The notes under the pieces were generated by a model. The model was not told the origin of the DNA. It searched no databases and saw only the letters and a list, made by a program, of their open reading frames with translations. From the NCBI GenBank assembly GCA_900549295.1, contig URNG01000141.1:1-6371 (forward strand): a stretch of 6,371 nt of DNA, written 5' to 3'. Numbering within the stretch: the first letter of the stretch is position 1; each line of letters starts with the position of its first letter. The translations under genes and the position numbers were made by a program. This DNA is from an uncultured Rhodocyclaceae bacterium (GTDB lineage: Bacteria > Pseudomonadota > Gammaproteobacteria > Burkholderiales > Rhodocyclaceae). Below are positions 1-5,689 of this stretch, piece by piece.

Positions 1-433
1 GCGCGCAACTGGTCCAGGAACGCGCGTCCAGCCGGTCCGGGCGGCGTGTCCTTGCGCCAGACCGCACGCATCGGCATCTGCGCATAGCGCGGATCCGCAT
101 CGGCGATGCGCAGGCGCTTCAGGCGGCCCGCAGCGAGATCCTCTTCGACGATGTGCAGCGGCATGTGGCCCCAGCCCAGGCCCGCGCGCAGGAAGGCGTG
201 CTTCGCACCCAGATCGGCCAGGCGCCAGGTGAGCGGCGACTGCACCGCGAAATCGCGCCCCGCCGTCAACGGCGTGCGATCGGTCAGCACGAGCTGCACA
301 TGCTTCGCCGCGGTCTTCACCGGCACCGTGCCGCGCTGCGCCGCCATCGCGTGCGTGGGCGCCGCGACCGTGACGAAGGGCACCGCCAGCAGCGGTTCGG
401 CCACCACACCGGCGGGGCGGGCCGGGCGCGCGG
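1..433 (-). CDS. LysR-family transcriptional regulator, C-terminal fragment (both ends missing)
   Basis: Reading the minus strand in the frame whose codons occupy 3-5, 6-8 and so on gives about 140 uninterrupted residues typical of the effector-binding domain of LysR regulators. They include a stretch reading LVLTDRTPL, then SPLTWRLADLGAKHAFL, LGWGHMPLHIVEEDL and GRLKRLRI, and the end DTPPGPAGRAFLDQL. This WRL-DLGAKHAFLRAGLGWG-MP pattern is characteristic of the YafC-like group of LysR proteins (family knowledge). The C-terminus runs off the left edge of the window. The N-terminal helix-turn-helix domain and the first part of the effector domain should lie above position 433. Instead a different gene on the other strand begins there, so the fragment as seen cannot bind DNA. 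The homologous part seems to end around ARPARPAGVV, just before the C10 run at 434-443. Family call is confident; effector and target are unknown. Confidence 0.8.
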
Positions 434-443
434 CCCCCCCCCC
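434..443. other. C10 homopolymer at the junction of two truncated genes
   Basis: Ten consecutive C separate the minus-strand LysR fragment from the plus-strand hydrolase. Recognisable LysR residues stop on one side and recognisable hydrolase residues start on the other. The run therefore marks a rearrangement breakpoint, or a place where an assembly joined two unrelated molecules. Homopolymer length is also error-prone in sequencing. Confidence 0.6.
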
Positions 444-452
444 AGCCTGTGG

Positions 453-1052
453 ATGCCGCCGGACCGCATCGTCGCCGGCCGCCCCATCGTGCTGCTGGTG
501 CATGGCTATGGCTGCAACCGCGCGGTCTGGTGGCTGCTGCGCCGGCGTCTGGAAGCCAGCGGCCTGACGGTAGCGAGCGTCACCCTCGCCCCGCCCTTTG
601 GCAGCATGGGACGCATGGTGCCGGTGCTGGAAGCGCGCATCGCGGCGCTGCGTGAACAATGCCGCAACGCGCCCATCGTTCTCGTCGGCCACAGCATGGG
701 CGGCCTGGTCTGCCGTTCCTGGCTGGCCCGCCACGGCGATCGGGGCGACCGGGGCGTGCGCCGCCTGATTACCCTGGCCTGCCCCAACGGCGGCACGGCG
801 CTCGCCCGCTACGGCTGGGGGCAGAACAGCCGCGAAATGCAGATCGATTCGCGCTGGCTGCAGGATCTGGCGCACGAGCGCCCCGGCATTCCGGTGATCG
901 CGCTGGAAAATCCGCTCGACAACTTCATCATGCCGCGCGCCCGGCAGCGCCTGTCCGGTGCCCGGAATCTGAGCACCGCACCCACCGGCCACATCGCCCT
1001 GCTCTACGACCGGAACATCGCCGCGCAACTGATTTCCCTCTGCCAAGACTGA
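453..1052 (+). CDS. alpha/beta-fold hydrolase (lipase/esterase-like), probably N-terminally truncated
   Basis: Translation from the ATG at 453 gives 199 residues with a complete alpha/beta-hydrolase catalytic set. There is an oxyanion-hole strand LLVHGYGCNRAVW (about residues 14-26). The nucleophile elbow is GHSMGG with Ser81, the likely acid is Asp156 in ENPLDNFIMP, and the His is His180 in PTGHIALLYD. The protein resembles bacterial triacylglycerol-lipase-like or PGAP1-like hydrolases. Related betaproteobacterial proteins as I recall them carry about 80-120 residues upstream with N-terminal membrane helices; here that part is missing. The frame is open upstream to 153, but those residues are Arg-rich and antisense to the LysR fragment, so I do not accept them. 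No Shine-Dalgarno precedes 453, and the true gene may simply begin at the junction near 441. The stop lies 19 nt before apeB, suggesting co-transcription. Substrate unknown. Confidence 0.75.
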   Translation: MPPDRIVAGRPIVLLVHGYGCNRAVWWLLRRRLEASGLTVASVTLAPPFGSMGRMVPVLEARIAALREQCRNAPIVLVGHSMGGLVCRSWLARHGDRGDRGVRRLITLACPNGGTALARYGWGQNSREMQIDSRWLQDLAHERPGIPVIALENPLDNFIMPRARQRLSGARNLSTAPTGHIALLYDRNIAAQLISLCQD

Positions 1053-1071
1053 CCCATCAAGCATACTGACC

Positions 1072-2406
1072 ATGTCCGCCCGCTCCCAGCACACCCACTC
1101 CCAGCACACCGCCGCCCACGCCCTCATCGATTTCATCGCCGCCAGCCCCAGTCCCTGGCACGCCGTTGCCAGCGCCGGCGCCGAACTGGAAGCCGCTGGT
1201 TTCGTGGCGCTCGACGAAACGGCGCGCTGGTCGCTCGAGCCGGGCGGACGTTACTACGTGACGCGCGGCGGCAGCGCCTTGATCGCCTTCACCCTGGGCC
1301 GCGATCCGGCACTGGGCCTGACCCTGATCGGCGCGCATACCGATTCGCCGGGGCTGCGCGTCAAGCCGCAGCCGGCGGACAGCCAGCACGGCCTGGACCG
1401 GCTCGCCGTCGAAGTCTACGGCGGCCCCATCCTTGCCACCTTCGCCGACCGCGACCTGAGCCTGGCCGGCTGCGTCGTGCTGCGCGGCGCACAGGACGCG
1501 GAGCCGCAGACGCGGCTGCTGCACATCGCCCGCCCGCTGCTGCGGCTGCCCAATCTCGCCATCCACATGAACCGCGAGGTCAATGAAGCGGGCCTCAAAT
1601 TCAACAAGCAGACCGAACTGCCGCCCATTTTCGCCACCAGCAGCGAACTCACCGCCCCCGAACGTTTTCGGCAACTGCTCGCCGAGCCGCTCGGCGTTGC
1701 GGCAACGGACGTGTTGACTTGGGAACTCGCCGTCTGCGACACGCAGAAAGGCGTGTTCTGGGGCGCGGATCAAGCCTTCATCGCCGCCCCGCAGCTCGAC
1801 AACCTCGCCTCCTGCCACGCCGCGCTGCGCGCCCTGATCGAAACCGCAAGCAGCGCCCCTGAAAGCCGCCAGAAAACCGCCTTGATCGCCTTGTTCGATC
1901 ATGAAGAGGTCGGTTCGGAAAGCGGCACCGGCGCGGGCGGGCGCTTTCTCGAAGACGTGCTGGCGCGCATCGCCCGGCAGCAAGGGCTGGATGCCGAAGA
2001 CTGGCAGCGCGCGCTGCGCTGCAGTTTTTTCATCAGCGCCGACATGGCGCACGCCTGGCACCCCAATTTCCCCCAGGCTTACGAACCCGGCCACCGCATC
2101 CGCGTCAACGGCGGCCCCGTCATCAAATACAACGCCAACCAGCGCTACAGCACCAACGCCGAGAGCGCCGCGCGTTTCATGGCGCTCTGCGCCGCAGCCG
2201 GAATACCCTGCCAGCACTACGCCCACCGCAGCGATCTGGGTTGCGGCAGCACCATCGGCCCCATCCTCGCCGCCCGCCTGGGCATCCCCGCCATCGACAT
2301 CGGCAGCCCGCTATGGGCCATGCACAGCCTGCGCGAAAGCGCCGGCGCGGCCGATCACGCCTGGCTGATCCAGGCGCTGAGCGCGGCCCTGCAAAGGAAG
2401 CTCTGA
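1072..2406 (+). CDS. apeB: M18 family aminopeptidase (aspartyl aminopeptidase type)
   Basis: 444 residues, close to the usual M18 length of about 430. This cytosolic zinc exopeptidase family removes N-terminal, often acidic, residues from peptides. The family's two-metal site can be read in full: His89 in GAHTDSPGLRVKP, Asp243 in PQLDNLAS, the catalytic and ligand pair Glu278-Glu279 in FDHEEVGS, Asp324 in SADMAHAWHPNF, and His418 in AMHSLRE. HRSDLGCGSTIGPI, a conserved family block, precedes the last. Ligand roles are assigned by analogy with other M18 enzymes. Residues 5-12 contain a tandem QHTHSQHT extension before the usual ALIDFIAASPSPWHAV start. No strong Shine-Dalgarno is visible, so translation may be coupled to the hydrolase gene ending 19 nt upstream. 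A long open frame on the opposite strand (1057-2226) is a GC-driven shadow. Confidence 0.96.
   Translation: MSARSQHTHSQHTAAHALIDFIAASPSPWHAVASAGAELEAAGFVALDETARWSLEPGGRYYVTRGGSALIAFTLGRDPALGLTLIGAHTDSPGLRVKPQPADSQHGLDRLAVEVYGGPILATFADRDLSLAGCVVLRGAQDAEPQTRLLHIARPLLRLPNLAIHMNREVNEAGLKFNKQTELPPIFATSSELTAPERFRQLLAEPLGVAATDVLTWELAVCDTQKGVFWGADQAFIAAPQLDNLASCHAALRALIETASSAPESRQKTALIALFDHEEVGSESGTGAGGRFLEDVLARIARQQGLDAEDWQRALRCSFFISADMAHAWHPNFPQAYEPGHRIRVNGGPVIKYNANQRYSTNAESAARFMALCAAAGIPCQHYAHRSDLGCGSTIGPILAARLGIPAIDIGSPLWAMHSLRESAGAADHAWLIQALSAALQRKL
1083..1112 (+). repeat. 15-bp tandem duplication inside apeB
   Basis: CTCCCAGCACACC occurs twice with a 15-bp period (starting at 1083 and 1098). 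It encodes the repeated SQHT-H/T unit at the very N-terminus of ApeB. Being a multiple of three it keeps the frame. It probably arose by slippage and lies outside the catalytic fold. Confidence 0.7.
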
Positions 2407-2412
2407 ACAAAT

Positions 2413-2483
2413 CCGTTCGCCCTGAGCTTGTCAAAGGGCATCACCTGCAAAACCAAGGGCTTCGACAGGCTCAGCCCGAACGG
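2413..2483. repeat. REP-like inverted repeat with self-folding arms
   Basis: Two 27-nt arms (2413-2439 and 2457-2483) are imperfect inverted copies of each other, 21 of 27 positions matching, around a 17-nt loop. They carry the CCGTTCG...CTGAGC-TGTC-AAG core that I know as a widespread dispersed intergenic repeat in proteobacteria. Each arm also folds on itself: GCCCT (2419-2423) with AGGGC (2435-2439), and GGGCT (2457-2461) with AGCCC (2473-2477). Four of the six arm-to-arm mismatches lie in these small stems and are swapped in pairs, CC:GG in one arm and GG:CC in the other. It sits between convergent apeB and fbpB, where it could slow transcription from both sides or stabilise both mRNA ends. 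No transposase is present. Confidence 0.75.
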
Positions 2484-2501
2484 TTCTGATTGATTCAGAA
2501 C
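2483..2501. terminator. short perfect hairpin between convergent genes, possible weak terminator
   Basis: GTTCTGA (2483-2489) and TCAGAAC (2495-2501) form a perfect 7-bp stem with a 5-nt loop, directly abutting the REP-like repeat. No U-run follows on either strand, so this is not a canonical intrinsic terminator. It could still help separate apeB and fbpB transcripts. Confidence 0.35.
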
Positions 2502-2529
2502 TTCTCAAAGCGATCTAGGTTAACCCACC

Positions 2530-4224
2530 TCAATCGCGCCGGCCGGCGGCGATCTGGCGCGAGAGGAAAATCAGCGGCAGCAGGCCGACGGCGACGATCG
2601 CCAGCGCCGCCGTAGACGCTTCGGCCAGACGCTCGTCGGACGCCAGCGTGTAGGCCTGCACCGCCAGCGTGTCGAAATCGAAGGGGCGCATCACCAGGGT
2701 GGCCGGCAATTCCTTCATCACATCGACGAAAATCAGCAACCCCGCCGTCAGCAGACTGCCGCGCAGCAAGGGCGCATGCACCCGGCGCAGCACGCCGCCC
2801 TGCCCTTCGCCCAGGCTGCGCGCGGCGTCATCCATGGCCGGCGTGATGCGCGCCAGCCCCGCTTCGACGGCGTGCAGGGCGCTCGCCAGAAAGCGTACCA
2901 GATAGGCATAGACCAGCGCCGCCAAGCCGCCGGTGAGCAACAGGCCCGGCGCCACGCCAAACCACGCGGCCCACCATTCGGCCAGCCACAAATCGAAGCG
3001 CGTCACCGGAATCAGAACGCCCACCGCAATCACCGAACCCGGCACGGCATAACCCAGCCCGACCACGCGATTGAGCAGTTGCGCCAGCCGTGCCGCCAGC
3101 CCCGCCCTGGCCCAGCGCGCGCCATAAGCGAGCAGAAGCGCGAGCGCCACGCCGATGCAGGCGGTGACGCCAGCGAGCAGAAAACTGTTGCGCGACAGAC
3201 TGAGGAAACGCCAGCCGAATTGCGCGTCCCCGTCGTTGATCGCCATGAACAGGAGCCGCGCCGCCGGCAGCAGAAAGCCGAAAAAGAGTGGCAAGGCGCA
3301 GGCCAGCACCGCCGCCAGCGCCGGCAAACCGCGCAAGGGCCGGCGCTGCGCCGCGTGTTTGCCGCCGCCCGCATCGTGATAGCGCGCCCGCCCGCGCGAG
3401 AAGCGTTCGCCCGCCAGGAGAAACAGCACGACGGACAGCAAGAGCGCCGCCAGTTGCGCCGCCGCCGTCCGGTCCCCCAGCGAGAACCAGGCGCGATAGA
3501 TGCCGGTGGTGAAGGTATCGACGGCGAAATAGGCCACGGTGCCGAAATCCGCCAGCGTCTCCATCGAGGCCAGCGCCATGCCGGCGACGATGGCTGGCCG
3601 GGCCAGCGGCAGGGACACGCCGAAGAACGCCCGCCACGGCCCCAGCCCCAGGCCGCGCGCGGCTTCCATGGCGCGTCCGGCGCGCTCCAGAAAGGCGGTG
3701 CGCGCCAGCAGATAGACATAGGGATAGAGCACGAAAACGAACATCAGCACCGCGCCGGGCAGGCTGCGCACATCCGGAAACCAGTAATCCCCGTAAGCCC
3801 AGCCGAAGGTTTCACGCAACACGCTCTGCACCGGCCCGGCAAAGGTCAACAGATCGGTGTACATATAGGCCATGACGTAAGCCGGCATCGCCATGGGCAA
3901 AAGCAGCGCCCACTCGAACACGCGGCGGCCGGGAAAATCGTGCATGGCCGTCAACCAGGCTGTTGCCACGCCGATCACCGCCACGCCCAGGCCGACGCCC
4001 AGGCAGAGCCAGAGGGAATTGGCGACGTAGGACGCCAGCACGGTCTGCGCCAGATGATCCCAGGTGCCGCTCGTGCCGTTCGCAAACAGATTGCTGCCGA
4101 TGCCGGCCACCGGCAGCGCCACCAGCAAGGCGATGCACAGTCCGGCCAGCAACAGCGGGGAGAAAGTAGCAAAACGAGCGGCAAAGCGCCGGCGCGGCTT
4201 CGGTGATGGCGTCAGTTCGGTCAT
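2530..4224 (-). CDS. fbpB: ferric iron-type ABC transporter permease, two fused permease domains
   Basis: 564 residues in the inner membrane, the expected size for FbpB/SfuB-type permeases in which two permease domains are fused. The N-terminus is short, basic and cytoplasmic, followed by a membrane segment at about 22-45. Two copies of the permease domain follow. Each has the cytoplasmic EAA loop that contacts the ATPase: MEAARGLGLGPWRAFFGVSLPLARPA (about 186-211) and DDAARSLGEGQGGVLRRVHAPLLRG (about 465-489). A basic, Gly-rich linker near 272-298 separates the halves. The second half also has KELPATLVMRPF (about 504-515), typical of ferric permeases. The ATG at 4222-4224 is used because it lies just inside the divergent promoter region; no strong Shine-Dalgarno precedes it. 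Its partner ATPase is divergent rather than in the same operon. Iron as substrate is inferred from family resemblance and Fur-like sites; other cations or small anions cannot be excluded. Confidence 0.93.
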   Translation of the reverse strand: MTELTPSPKPRRRFAARFATFSPLLLAGLCIALLVALPVAGIGSNLFANGTSGTWDHLAQTVLASYVANSLWLCLGVGLGVAVIGVATAWLTAMHDFPGRRVFEWALLLPMAMPAYVMAYMYTDLLTFAGPVQSVLRETFGWAYGDYWFPDVRSLPGAVLMFVFVLYPYVYLLARTAFLERAGRAMEAARGLGLGPWRAFFGVSLPLARPAIVAGMALASMETLADFGTVAYFAVDTFTTGIYRAWFSLGDRTAAAQLAALLLSVVLFLLAGERFSRGRARYHDAGGGKHAAQRRPLRGLPALAAVLACALPLFFGFLLPAARLLFMAINDGDAQFGWRFLSLSRNSFLLAGVTACIGVALALLLAYGARWARAGLAARLAQLLNRVVGLGYAVPGSVIAVGVLIPVTRFDLWLAEWWAAWFGVAPGLLLTGGLAALVYAYLVRFLASALHAVEAGLARITPAMDDAARSLGEGQGGVLRRVHAPLLRGSLLTAGLLIFVDVMKELPATLVMRPFDFDTLAVQAYTLASDERLAEASTAALAIVAVGLLPLIFLSRQIAAGRRD

Positions 4225-4227
4225 TAT

Positions 4228-4242
4228 TGAGAATCACATTCA
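4228..4242. promoter_or_regulatory. Fur-like box in the fbpB-fbpC divergent spacer
   Basis: TGAGAATCACATTCA matches the common 7-1-7 Fur form TGAGAATCATTCTCA at 12 of 15 positions; the left half is perfect and the right is weaker. It overlaps the proposed fbpC -35 element and sits 4 nt from the fbpB start codon, so a bound Fur dimer could block both genes. The Fur model is family knowledge; binding is inferred. Confidence 0.65.
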
Positions 4243-4249
4243 ATCGCGA

Positions 4250-4257
4250 ATTATAAT
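4250..4257 (-). promoter_or_regulatory. fbpB -10 element within a bidirectional palindrome
   Basis: ATTATAAT (4250-4257) is its own reverse complement, so it contains TATAAT on both strands (4250-4255 on the minus strand). From the minus copy the expected start leaves a leader of roughly 20 nt before the fbpB ATG at 4224. A -35 at the right distance would fall inside fbpC and is poor (TTCGAG). Confidence 0.45.
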
Positions 4258-4263
4258 CGCCCC

Positions 4264-5325
4264 ATGAACCGACTCGAACTCAGTCACGTCGTCCAGCGCT
4301 ACGGCAAACACACCGCCGTCGATGGCGTCGGCTTTGCGCTCGCCGCCGGCCGCATCGCCTGCCTGCTTGGCCCCTCCGGTTGCGGCAAGACCAGCTTGCT
4401 GCGCAGCATCGCCGGCTTCGAGAACATCGTCGCCGGCGAAATTCGTCTGCACGGCGAATGCGTGGCCGCCCCCGGCTTTTCCCTGGCCCCGGAAAAACGC
4501 CGCATCGGCATGGTGTTTCAGGATTACGCGCTGTTCCCGCACCTGAGCGTGGCGCGCAACATCGCCTTCGGCCTGAACCGCCGCCAGGGTGAAGCCAATG
4601 CCCGACGCGTCGATGAACTGCTGGCCACCGTCGGACTGAGCGGCCAGGGCGAGAAATACCCGCACCAGCTTTCCGGCGGCCAGCAGCAGCGCGTGGCGCT
4701 CGCCCGCGCGCTCGCGCCGCGCCCGGAACTGATCCTGCTCGACGAGCCCTTTTCCAACCTCGACGTCGACATGCGCGAGCGCCTTTCGCTGGAAGTGCGC
4801 GACATCCTCAAGCGCGAAGGCTCGACCGCCCTCATGGTCACCCACGACCAGCACGAAGCCTTTGCCCTGGCCGACGAAATCGGCGTCATGCAGCACGGCC
4901 GCATTGCGCAATGGGACACGCCCGAGCGCCTCTATCGACACCCGGCCAACCGCTTCGTCGCCGCCTTCATCGGCCGCGGCACTCTGCTGCCGGCCACCGT
5001 GGATGCAGAAGGCCGCCTGCAGTGCGCCTTCGGCCCGCTGACGCCCAGCCAGCCGCTCTCCATGGCAGCGGGCAGCGCAGTCGAACTGCTGCTCCGCCCG
5101 GATGACATCGCGGTCGATCCCGCCAGCGCCTTGCGCGCCACCGTCGTGCAGCGCGCCTTTCGCGGCACCGCCATTCTCTACACCCTGCGCCTGCCCGATG
5201 GCAGCGAGATCCCGGCCCGCCTGCCGGCCGCGCAGGATTATCGAACGGGCGAAACTCCGGGTATCCGGATCAACCTGGAAACCCCCATCGTCTTTCCGAC
5301 AGGCGGATTCAAGCAAATCGGATAA
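4264..5325 (+). CDS. fbpC: ferric iron-type ABC transporter ATP-binding protein
   Basis: 353 residues, the usual length for FbpC/PotA-type ATPases. The nucleotide-binding domain comes first: Walker A GPSGCGKTS (36-44), Q-loop VFQDYALFPHL (84-94), signature LSGGQQQR (136-143), Walker B LILLDEP (156-162), D-loop NLD (165-167) and switch His194 in VTHDQHEA. A C-terminal regulatory domain of the TOBE type follows from about 240 (LLLRPDDIAV, then RGTAILYTLRLPDGSEIPARLP). It hydrolyses ATP at the inner membrane to drive uptake, presumably with the permease encoded divergently. The start at 4264 is the first ATG of the frame after the -10 element; it has no Shine-Dalgarno. The stop codon overlaps GATAATC, the start of the next regulatory region. 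Specificity for ferric iron rests on permease type and Fur-like control, not on a residue in this protein. Confidence 0.94.
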   Translation: MNRLELSHVVQRYGKHTAVDGVGFALAAGRIACLLGPSGCGKTSLLRSIAGFENIVAGEIRLHGECVAAPGFSLAPEKRRIGMVFQDYALFPHLSVARNIAFGLNRRQGEANARRVDELLATVGLSGQGEKYPHQLSGGQQQRVALARALAPRPELILLDEPFSNLDVDMRERLSLEVRDILKREGSTALMVTHDQHEAFALADEIGVMQHGRIAQWDTPERLYRHPANRFVAAFIGRGTLLPATVDAEGRLQCAFGPLTPSQPLSMAAGSAVELLLRPDDIAVDPASALRATVVQRAFRGTAILYTLRLPDGSEIPARLPAAQDYRTGETPGIRINLETPIVFPTGGFKQIG

Positions 5326-5326
5326 T

Positions 5327-5359
5327 CAAGAACAATTCTTGTTTACTTTTCAAAACAAG
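5327..5359 (+). terminator. overlapping hairpins after fbpC, possible terminator or attenuator
   Basis: CAAGAA (5327-5332) pairs perfectly with TTCTTG (5336-5341) across CAA, and GTTTACTTTT follows, so it resembles a weak intrinsic terminator for fbpC. CTTGTTT (5338-5344) can instead pair with AAACAAG (5353-5359). The two hairpins share 5338-5341 and exclude each other. The stems are short and A/T-rich, and the region also holds the -35 of the next promoter. Confidence 0.35.
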
Positions 5360-5370
5360 ACCTCTACAAT
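5342..5370 (+). promoter_or_regulatory. sigma-70-type promoter of the three-gene unknown operon
   Basis: TTTACT (5342-5347), a 17-nt spacer and TACAAT (5365-5370) give a reasonable sigma-70 promoter. The expected start near 5376-5378 leaves a leader of about 25 nt that holds the strong AAGGAGG ribosome site. Confidence 0.6.
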
Positions 5371-5384
5371 GAGACACATTCTCA
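5370..5384. promoter_or_regulatory. Fur-like box at the start of the unknown operon
   Basis: TGAGACACATTCTCA matches TGAGAATCATTCTCA at 13 of 15 positions, with perfect TGAGA/TCTCA arms. It begins on the last base of the -10 and covers the predicted transcription start, a standard repressing position. It is the best Fur-like site in the window. Confidence 0.7.
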
Positions 5385-5401
5385 GTGACCAAGGAGGCAT
5401 C

Positions 5402-5476
5402 ATGCAGAGTTTGTTACTCCACACCGGTATCGCCGCCCTGCTGCTCTGGCTGGCTATTGCCAGCATCGCCGCGTAG
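5402..5476 (+). CDS. 24-residue predicted single-span membrane peptide, unrecognised
   Basis: A very short gene with a strong Shine-Dalgarno AAGGAGG (5391-5397) four nt before its ATG. After MQSLLLHTG nearly all residues are hydrophobic (IAALLLWLAIASIAA), enough for one membrane span and nothing more. An upstream in-frame ATG at 5369 overlaps the -10 element and lacks a ribosome site, so I reject it as the start. The stop TAG (5474-5476) overlaps the ribosome site of the next gene, implying coupled translation. I do not recognise the peptide. It could be a small membrane protein that anchors or modulates a partner, or a short leader peptide for the genes after it. Its promoter, ribosome site and position argue that it is translated. 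Confidence 0.65.
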   Translation: MQSLLLHTGIAALLLWLAIASIAA

Positions 5477-5485
5477 GAGGCGCAG

Positions 5486-5689
5486 ATGCCTGACCAGAAC
5501 CTTTGGGCCGCCGTCCTCAGCCAGTTGCTGATCCATGAAGAAACCGGCTGCCGCCATTCGGCGCTGCACGCGGCGCGCCTGCTCGATCACCTGTGCGAAC
5601 AGGAAATCGATCCGCAGACGCGCCAGCTCTGCGAGCGTGCCAGCCAGCGCCTGGACCACACGGGAATGCGCCATGCTTGCGCCGCTTGA
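5486..5689 (+). CDS. 67-residue Cys/His-rich small protein, unrecognised
   Basis: Starts at an ATG preceded by AGGAGG (5475-5480), which overlaps the stop codon of the membrane-peptide gene. The product is soluble and mostly helical in appearance. It contains four Cys (22, 37, 49, 65) and six His (17, 24, 28, 35, 58, 63) in 67 residues. There is no zinc-ribbon or ferredoxin spacing, and no CXXC. Such enrichment in a Fur-like regulated operon makes iron, haem or zinc binding a possibility, but this is only inference. Its end overlaps the following gene by 17 nt. No family is recognised; the strong ribosome site and operon position support it as real. Confidence 0.75.
   Translation: MPDQNLWAAVLSQLLIHEETGCRHSALHAARLLDHLCEQEIDPQTRQLCERASQRLDHTGMRHACAA

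Larger units (their letters stand above)
4227..4257 (+). promoter_or_regulatory. fbpC promoter, predicted leaderless transcript
   Basis: TTGAGA (4227-4232) as -35, a 19-nt spacer and a perfect TATAAT (4252-4257) as -10. The last base of the -10 is only 6 nt before the ATG at 4264, so the expected transcription start falls on or next to the A of the start codon. No Shine-Dalgarno exists, which fits a leaderless mRNA. The spacer is 2 nt longer than ideal. Confidence 0.6.

Noticed and set aside
153..452. N-terminal extension of the hydrolase frame up to the ATG at 153
   Set aside because: The residues are Arg-rich and antisense to a clear LysR effector domain; hydrolase similarity begins only after about 441.
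1057..2226. Long minus-strand open frame (389 codons) opposite apeB
   Set aside because: It lies wholly antisense to a gene with complete M18 active-site motifs. Its product is low-complexity Gly/Ala/Arg-rich with no recognisable domain, as expected from GC-rich third positions.
2776..4206. Long plus-strand open frame (476 codons) opposite fbpB
   Set aside because: Product is Arg/Gln/His-rich without domains and mirrors the permease codons; it also lacks a ribosome site.
4240..5316. Long minus-strand open frame (358 codons) opposite fbpC
   Set aside because: Antisense to an ATPase with every ABC motif intact; product has no recognisable fold.
5321..5339. GATAATCAAGAACAATTCT as a Fur box starting at the fbpC stop codon
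   Set aside because: Only 11 of 19 positions match the 19-bp Fur consensus and the right half is poor; the site at 5370-5384 is much better for the same promoter.
5535..5672. Upstream in-frame extension of the coiled-coil gene to the ATG at 5535
   Set aside because: It would overlap most of the Cys/His-rich gene, which has a strong ribosome site, and its residues look like an out-of-frame shadow.
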